Source: Gemmatimonadota bacterium
Lineage (GTDB): Bacteria; JBHIER01; G020348925
Length of the DNA stretch: 36,445 bases
Assembly (NCBI GenBank): GCA_020348925.1
Contig: CP070758.1
Coordinates: 3,191,438-3,227,882 of the forward strand
Direction of reading: 5' to 3'
Shown: in pieces, positions 31,711 to 36,445 of the stretch
How the letters are laid out: each line of letters opens with the position of its first letter
Position numbering within the stretch: the first letter of the stretch is position 1
Position numbers and translations under genes: made by a program
The notes under the pieces: model-generated
Databases searched by the model: none
What the model was told of the DNA's origin: nothing
The model's input: only the letters and a program-made list of their open reading frames with translations

Positions 31711-32514
31711 ATGGTTCGAAAGTGGCACTTCCTCAACACCGGACCTTCCCGGGGATGTTACAACATGGCAGTCGATGAAACGCTCCTGGGGATGGTTCTG
31801 TCTGGTCACAGGCCCACGACGGTTCGAGTGTATGGATGGAGACCGCGTGCTATTTCCGTCGGTTACGGGCAGCCTGTCCTGAAGGACATCGATATCGAAA
31901 AATGCGTTCGTGAAGGAGTAGATATCGTCCGACGGCTCACAGGCGGTAGAGCTGTGCTCCACGATGAGGAAGTGACATATTCAGTCGTTGCTCCTGAGAA
32001 TGGCCCAGGCATAGGCGGTACCATAACTGAGACCTACCGTCGTATCGGATTGGCCCTCATCTGCGGGTTGAAGCACGTAGGGTTGGAAGCAAACCTGCAT
32101 CGTGCGACCTCGATCGGCAGGCACAATCCTTCCTGCTTTTCCAGTGCAGGACGATACGAGATCGTATACCGGGGCAAGAAGTTGATCGGAAGCGCTCAAC
32201 GCCGTCTCGACGGCGTCATTCTTCAACACGGCTCGCTCCTTACCGGATCAGGCTACAGGGACCTCGCGAGGTTCCTCCGCTCGGACGGCCCCCCGACGCC
32301 AGTCGGCACATCCATGGGTCAGGTCACGACCCTATCGGAGGTCCTCGGCGACAAGCCGCAGTTCGATACCATCTGCGATGCACTGCGCAGGGGCTTTGAA
32401 GAAGCCTTCGGCTGTCGGTTGATTGAGCATAATCTGTCTGATGAGGAACAGGCATTGGTTGAAAAGTTGCGTCTCGAACGCTACGATAAAGATGACTGGA
32501 ACCTCCGCCGCTAA
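31711..32514 (+). CDS. Lipoyl-pathway acyltransferase of LipM/LplA type
   Basis: A 267-residue member of the biotin/lipoate protein ligase fold. It has NMAVDETLL (19-27), the ligand loop VRRLTGGRAVLHDEEVTYS (73-91), and SSAGRYEIVYRGKKLIGSAQ (144-163) with the conserved Lys157. Cys142 in PSCF sits where LipM octanoyltransferases have their catalytic cysteine, and the following GVILQHGSLL also matches LipM. So octanoyl transfer from ACP to a lipoyl domain such as GcvH is more likely than ATP-dependent lipoate ligation. Proximity to the fatty acid genes is compatible with octanoyl-ACP as donor. ATG 31711 is preceded by GAAAGGAA. Confidence 0.8.
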   Translation: MVRKWHFLNTGPSRGCYNMAVDETLLGMVLSGHRPTTVRVYGWRPRAISVGYGQPVLKDIDIEKCVREGVDIVRRLTGGRAVLHDEEVTYSVVAPENGPGIGGTITETYRRIGLALICGLKHVGLEANLHRATSIGRHNPSCFSSAGRYEIVYRGKKLIGSAQRRLDGVILQHGSLLTGSGYRDLARFLRSDGPPTPVGTSMGQVTTLSEVLGDKPQFDTICDALRRGFEEAFGCRLIEHNLSDEEQALVEKLRLERYDKDDWNLRR

Positions 32515-32943
32515 AAATCCCATCTTGAATAGAAATGTATACCAACAAAACATACTGTTGTGAGAAGACTGCCGATCGCCTCACAGGGGCCCGCATCTTC
32601 TTCAAGCCGACTCTTCTGTGCGAAGTATCATCCTGCCCCACCTGCACACTGTTGTGCAGCAAATTTTCGCTTCGGATCGGCCACGGCTGCCCTCCTTCCG
32701 GACGCTTCCAATAGTCATCATTTCTGAGAACAACCATAAAGATCCTTTTCCCTCAGCTTGTCCCATTTTTTGCTGAAGCGGAATAAACCTTGATCAACAT
32801 GTCAGGTCGCCCCCGATGTTCGGAAAGCATGGTGGCTGACACCAGACTGTTCCGGCCGTGATGACACTCTCTCTCCAGATCTGGGTCCGATGGGAGACAC
32901 GGCAGCCTGCCGGTGATTTCGTCTATCCGCGGAGGTCAACCCT
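32515..32943. other. Long intergenic stretch with no firm gene
   Basis: Between the lipoyl transferase stop and the convergent terminator there are about 430 bases. The only item with some coding character is the 59-codon cysteine-rich frame at 32535-32714. No repeat, RNA or promoter is recognised in the remainder. The minus-strand frame that crosses this area overlaps the transferase and looks random. Confidence 0.4.
32535..32714 (+). CDS. Doubtful 59-residue cysteine-rich ORF
   Basis: ATG 32535 to TAG 32714 gives 59 codons with seven or so cysteines, including a CC pair at residues 8-9 and a CPTC knuckle near the middle. Third positions are G/C-rich like neighbouring genes. There is no clear ribosome site, and no family is recognised. 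It could be a remnant, a small metal-binding protein or chance. Confidence 0.2.
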   Translation: MYTNKTYCCEKTADRLTGARIFFKPTLLCEVSSCPTCTLLCSKFSLRIGHGCPPSGRFQ

Positions 32944-32980
32944 CAAAAAAAACGGGGTGTCCCTTTATGAGACACCCCGG
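32944..32980 (-). terminator. Rho-independent terminator of the leftward surface-protein gene
   Basis: Read on the minus strand, a 9- to 10-bp GC-rich stem (CGGGGTGTC at 32971-32979, paired with GACACCCCG at 32953-32961) is followed by eight T's (32945-32952). It lies 48 nt past the stop of the gene at 33029. Confidence 0.8.
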
Positions 32981-33028
32981 AGAAGAGGTGACTGGCCGTG
33001 TTCCATCTTTCCTACGATAAGCCGCCCT

Positions 33029-36000
33029 CTACCTCAAAAGCGTCATCCGTCTTGATTGTACCTGTGTACCCGTCCTGAGCTGTGCAATATAAATGCCGGA
33101 GCTGAGCCGTCTGCCGAACCAATCCGTACCATTCCAAAAGATATTGTAGTTACCCACATCTTTTCGTTCATCAACAAGGCTTGCGACTTCCTGACCGAGT
33201 ATATTGTATACTTTTATCGTAACCCACCCACTCCTTGCTACGGTGAAGACTAAGTTCGTTTCTGGATTAAAGGGATTGGGATAGTCCTGAAACAAAGAGA
33301 ACTCTTGAGGCTTGACTCCGAGCTTCAACTCATTGCGACCGATCTCAATAGGCAGGGAAACTCCGTCCGCACTTACGGCAAGAGCCTCAGTGATGTGAAG
33401 CTGCTCTCCTTCTCTCAGTTTCTCGTGAGCAAGAAATTCAAGGATCACCATTGGACCCGTTCCCGAGGAAATACACTCACCGTCAAGACTATAGAGCAAT
33501 ACGGTGGCTTCTTCTCGGCCAAAGGCACTGGCCAATGTCATTTTTTCACCTCGTCCTGCATTCCGGATCGAGCGAATATCGACATGGCTCTCGAAGCCAA
33601 TTTTCATCTGGAATCCGGAGAGGGGTATGATACTCGTATATTCAATCGGTACGGTAAAGGTATTGCTCTCACTCTTTTCAACGGCGCCGACCTCAATGAG
33701 AGAGGGTGTGCATCCCATCTTGGCACCGGTTCCTCCCTGGTCGAGAATATTCGCAATGAGGTAGGTAACATCCAAAATATCGACGTCGCCATCTTTATTA
33801 CAATCCGCTGCACACAGCTCGTAACCCTGTGGTATATGAATATCCAGGATGATATTGACAATGATAACTGCATCCAAGACGTCGATACTCCCGTCCAGAT
33901 TCAGATCCCCGGAGGATGCTATTGCGGCCGTACCATTCTGGGTATTGATTGGAAGGGCAATCCCCAACCCATCCTGAAGTTCTGCGATATGAAAGTGAAG
34001 GGAACTCTGATCACCCCCTGAAGCCATGGTGTTCATGATCATTAAAATCTCGGCAATGGAACCTTCACCTCTGGGTAAGCTCTCACCGTTTCCGTCGTTA
34101 ACACGTATCACAATCTGGCCGTCTCGAGGTTTTGACCATTGAAAACTGCTCATTCCCGAACTTCGCGACGTGGGAGCAACATCCACGACATTCACGACCG
34201 TCGGATTATAAGATAATTCCGTGTATATGTGACATATCGTTTTCCCGTTGCTGTTGAGATCCATGTGCGCTCCGACCAAACCACCGGGCTCACCGCAGCA
34301 GTTGGGAAGTGCAAGCACAGCAGGCTGCGAATCAACGCCTGTGCCTTCAACAGTAGAGATTACTATTTCCTCATCAGGATCGTTGCTCCAGATTGAAATC
34401 GTGCACGACTCAAACCCCAGCTCCGAAGGACAATAGGTCACTTCTATGATTCTGCACCCCATTGGAGGAATTTCAAAGGGTACGACTGGAGTTTGGATGT
34501 CAAAATCAGTGCAATTTGAAAGTATCGAGCTTACGTTCAAAGGTGCAGTTCCGCTGTTGGACACACTCAATTGAACATCCTCGCATGACCCAACATGAAC
34601 ATCTCCGAAGTCATAGTCCTCGAATGAGATATCGATATCAGGAAGAGAACCGTTCGCTCCGTATCCTGACAGAGATACCGTCACAAAATTCTCATCAGGA
34701 TCATCGCTGCTGATGATCAGCACACCAGAGTGGTATCCTGTGGCTGATGGTGAGAAGGATACTGTCATGACAACACATTCCGAGGGATTTATCATCCACG
34801 GCAGAGCCGGTGAAGAAGCGCTGAACATCCCTATATCCAGATCTCTGCCAGACACAGTCAAGAGTGCATCACCCACATTGCACACGGATATCTCAGCGTA
34901 ACCAGTACTATTCATGGTAACATAACCGAAACTGTAACTGAGAGGACTAACTTCAATTGCCGGTATTTGTAACGAAGCCCCCTGTCCGACTACTGTGACA
35001 GACTTGGCGGGCTCATCAGGATCATTGCTGCTCAAGGTGAAGGAACACGTATATATCACATCCGAGACCGGACAACATTCAATGATCACATCGGCATACT
35101 CAGCCGAATCAAGATCAAGAGGAAAAGCGGGAGACGTAATCGTGTAACCCTGGCATCCCTGGCTGACAGGAGCCAAAGTCAATATTGCATTCCCAGTATT
35201 TCCAATTTGAAAAGTCCAGGAGACACAGTCGCCGACTGTGACCGATCCAAAATCATGATAGGTTTGTGAGACGTCAATATCAGGTTCCCCCTCAGAGTCG
35301 CAAGCATCGCCGATGCCATCCTGGTCTGAATCATTTTGATCCGGATTAAACGTAAAGGAACAGTTGTCCGCATCTCCGCAGACACCATCACCGTCCATAT
35401 CGTTTTGAGGATCAGCCGGACAGTTGTCACAGCCGTCAGGAATACCATCGCCATCAGCGTCCTGTAAATCGTCAAAACCGGGACAGATATCAAAACAATC
35501 TGCCACACCGTCCCAATCGCTGTCAGTGTCAGGCACACCGCAGCCACAAATACCAGGATTATTCTTGTCGGGATCGACAGGACAGTTATCGTTGCAGTCC
35601 GGTGTCCCATCACTGTCACTATCAGTGTCGGCGACATCACAACCACAGACTCCTAAATCTACCTTGTTCGGATCACTCGGACAATTATCATCACAATCCG
35701 GCGTCCCATCTCCATCGCTGTCAGTATCAACTACGCCACACCCACAGACTTCTGAATCTGTCTTCTCCGGATCAGCAGGGCAACCGTCGTTGCAATCGGG
35801 AACACCATCACCATCTGTGTCCGAATCAATCACACCACAACCACAAATACCAGGGTCAACTTTTAGCGGATCGTTTGGACAATTATCGCAGGCATTACCG
35901 AACCCATCTCCGTCCGAATCGAGTTGAGCAGGATTTGGGATTGTTGGACAGTTATCATCAGGATCACAGATTCCATCACCATCGCTCTCGGGACAACCAT

Positions 36001-36445
36001 CGCAAGCATCACCAATGCCATCAAAATCAGAATCTGTTTGACCCGGATTAAACGTAGAGGGACAATTGTCTCCATCACCACAAATACCATCATGGTCAAC
36101 ATCGTTCTGAGGATCGGCAGGACAACTGTCACAACCATCTGGAAAACCATCGAAGTCCGCATCCTGCAAATCATCATGGTCTGGACAGATGTCAAAACAA
36201 TCTGCCACACCATCCCCATCACTTTCGGTATCGGCGACACCGCAGCCGCATACGCCAGGATCCGTTTTAGCCGCATCAGCCGGGCAGCCGTCATTGCAGT
36301 CCGGCGTTCCGTCCCCATCGCCGTCCGTGTCGACCACGCCACACCCACACACTCCCGGATCCGTTTTGTTAGGATCAGCCGGACACCCATCATTACAGTC
36401 CGGTGTCCCATCCCCATCACTTTCGGTATCGGCGACACCGCAGCC
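33029..36445 (-). CDS. 5'-truncated modular surface protein: TSP type-3 repeats, choice-of-anchor domains, dockerin, type IX sorting domain
   Basis: The frame is open from the right edge to TAG at 33029, giving 1138 residues in the window; the true N-terminus is outside. Order from the edge: residues 1-384, thrombospondin type-3 calcium-binding repeats rich in DxDxDG and CGCG; about 385-740, three beta-sandwich domains of choice-of-anchor D/ASPM-Hydin type (DFGSVTVGD, SFGYVTMN, DFGDVHVG); a cohesin-like beta domain; a dockerin pair (GDLNLDGSIDVLDAVIIVN and DCNKDGDVDILDVTYLI); another cohesin-like domain; and a C-terminal sorting domain with LFQDYPNPFNPETNL, KVYNILGQEVASL and the SSGIY element. 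That C-terminus directs export and surface anchoring by the type IX system. Calcium binding by the Asp-rich repeats is family knowledge. It converges on the gene at 31711 and ends at a strong terminator. Confidence 0.88.
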   Translation of the reverse strand, partial: GCGVADTESDGDGTPDCNDGCPADPNKTDPGVCGCGVVDTDGDGDGTPDCNDGCPADAAKTDPGVCGCGVADTESDGDGVADCFDICPDHDDLQDADFDGFPDGCDSCPADPQNDVDHDGICGDGDNCPSTFNPGQTDSDFDGIGDACDGCPESDGDGICDPDDNCPTIPNPAQLDSDGDGFGNACDNCPNDPLKVDPGICGCGVIDSDTDGDGVPDCNDGCPADPEKTDSEVCGCGVVDTDSDGDGTPDCDDNCPSDPNKVDLGVCGCDVADTDSDSDGTPDCNDNCPVDPDKNNPGICGCGVPDTDSDWDGVADCFDICPGFDDLQDADGDGIPDGCDNCPADPQNDMDGDGVCGDADNCSFTFNPDQNDSDQDGIGDACDSEGEPDIDVSQTYHDFGSVTVGDCVSWTFQIGNTGNAILTLAPVSQGCQGYTITSPAFPLDLDSAEYADVIIECCPVSDVIYTCSFTLSSNDPDEPAKSVTVVGQGASLQIPAIEVSPLSYSFGYVTMNSTGYAEISVCNVGDALLTVSGRDLDIGMFSASSPALPWMINPSECVVMTVSFSPSATGYHSGVLIISSDDPDENFVTVSLSGYGANGSLPDIDISFEDYDFGDVHVGSCEDVQLSVSNSGTAPLNVSSILSNCTDFDIQTPVVPFEIPPMGCRIIEVTYCPSELGFESCTISIWSNDPDEEIVISTVEGTGVDSQPAVLALPNCCGEPGGLVGAHMDLNSNGKTICHIYTELSYNPTVVNVVDVAPTSRSSGMSSFQWSKPRDGQIVIRVNDGNGESLPRGEGSIAEILMIMNTMASGGDQSSLHFHIAELQDGLGIALPINTQNGTAAIASSGDLNLDGSIDVLDAVIIVNIILDIHIPQGYELCAADCNKDGDVDILDVTYLIANILDQGGTGAKMGCTPSLIEVGAVEKSESNTFTVPIEYTSIIPLSGFQMKIGFESHVDIRSIRNAGRGEKMTLASAFGREEATVLLYSLDGECISSGTGPMVILEFLAHEKLREGEQLHITEALAVSADGVSLPIEIGRNELKLGVKPQEFSLFQDYPNPFNPETNLVFTVARSGWVTIKVYNILGQEVASLVDERKDVGNYNIFWNGTDWFGRRLSSGIYIAQLRTGTQVQSRRMTLLR
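35294..36445 (-). repeat. Tandem thrombospondin type-3 coding repeats with a duplicated 85-residue block
   Basis: About 1.15 kb of repeated DNA. The basic unit is 33 codons (CGCGVxDTDSDGDGTPDCND, then CPADPxKxDPG). A larger 85-codon block beginning CGCGVADTESDGDGVADCFD and ending DGIGDACD occurs twice, once near each end. The right edge of the window repeats, base for base over more than 30 nt, the sequence around 36208-36246. Confidence 0.85.

Noticed and set aside
32324-32737. Minus-strand 137-codon frame across the end of the lipoyl transferase
   Set aside because: Overlaps a confident gene by about 190 nt, no ribosome site, no recognisable domain.
33305-34021. 238-codon plus-strand open frame
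   Set aside because: It lies opposite the dockerin and cohesin part of the leftward surface-protein gene, whose domains are clear; the plus-strand translation matches nothing.
35294-36445. CRISPR array or satellite DNA
   Set aside because: The repetition is in 99-nt coding units in one frame with conserved CGCG/DxDxDG residues, and there are no short identical repeats with unique spacers.

Overview
The window looks like a chromosomal segment of an anaerobic bacterium, most likely from an FCB-type lineage (Bacteroidota relatives or a candidate phylum with type IX secretion). Three things point there: a secreted protein at the left that resembles the DUF4835 family, a huge modular surface protein at the right ending in a YPNPFNP-type type IX sorting domain, and a metabolism built on ferredoxin-dependent 2-oxoacid oxidation with no respiratory complexes in view. 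No rRNA or tRNA genes, CRISPR array, phage or transposase genes were seen, and species cannot be assigned.

Layout. 1-50: start of a leftward gene, possibly a corrinoid protein. 278-2318: a DUF4835-like exported protein, a probable 6S RNA with its own promoter, and an MBL-fold hydrolase. 2484-24876: a long rightward gene train, about 22 kb, behind a good sigma70-type promoter. In order it holds a COG2403-like P-loop GTPase, carbamate kinase, SucC, SucD, a four-subunit 2-oxoacid:ferredoxin oxidoreductase (KorDABC), HdrC, HdrB, a large HdrA, MvhD, an HdrD-like (HdrC+HdrB) protein, an HdrA-MvhD fusion, a 44-residue zinc ribbon, a second KorDABC-type oxidoreductase and a GlnE/GlnD-like double nucleotidyltransferase. 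24887-30614: ndk, yceD, rpmF, plsX, fabD, fabG, acpP, fabF, without fabH. 30696-32514: rnc and a LipM/LplA-type lipoyl-pathway transferase. 33029-36445: a leftward, 5'-truncated gene for a thrombospondin-type-3/choice-of-anchor/dockerin surface protein.

The standout is the heterodisulfide-reductase block. Both hdrA genes are interrupted by in-frame TGA codons exactly in the conserved flavin-domain Cys motif, and the reading frame and protein family continue on the other side. hdrA1 has one TGA (Sec60). hdrA2 has two TGAs three codons apart (Sec195 and Sec198), so the usual C-x-x-C would be U-x-x-U. Both genes carry an identical 18-nt hairpin with a GGTC loop 20 nt after the last TGA. hdrA2 alone carries an extra GG-loop hairpin 11 nt after its first TGA. 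These are best read as bacterial SECIS elements, one per Sec codon.

How the genes may work together (inference): 2-oxoglutarate is oxidised by KorDABC to succinyl-CoA plus reduced ferredoxin; SucCD, and possibly carbamate kinase, harvest the acyl and carbamoyl phosphate energy as ATP; and two selenium-containing Hdr modules with HdrBC/HdrD-like partners and MvhD adaptors redistribute electrons by flavin-based bifurcation or confurcation. No hydrogenase or formate dehydrogenase is encoded here, so the Hdr units may take electrons directly from the Kor complexes or from a partner encoded elsewhere.
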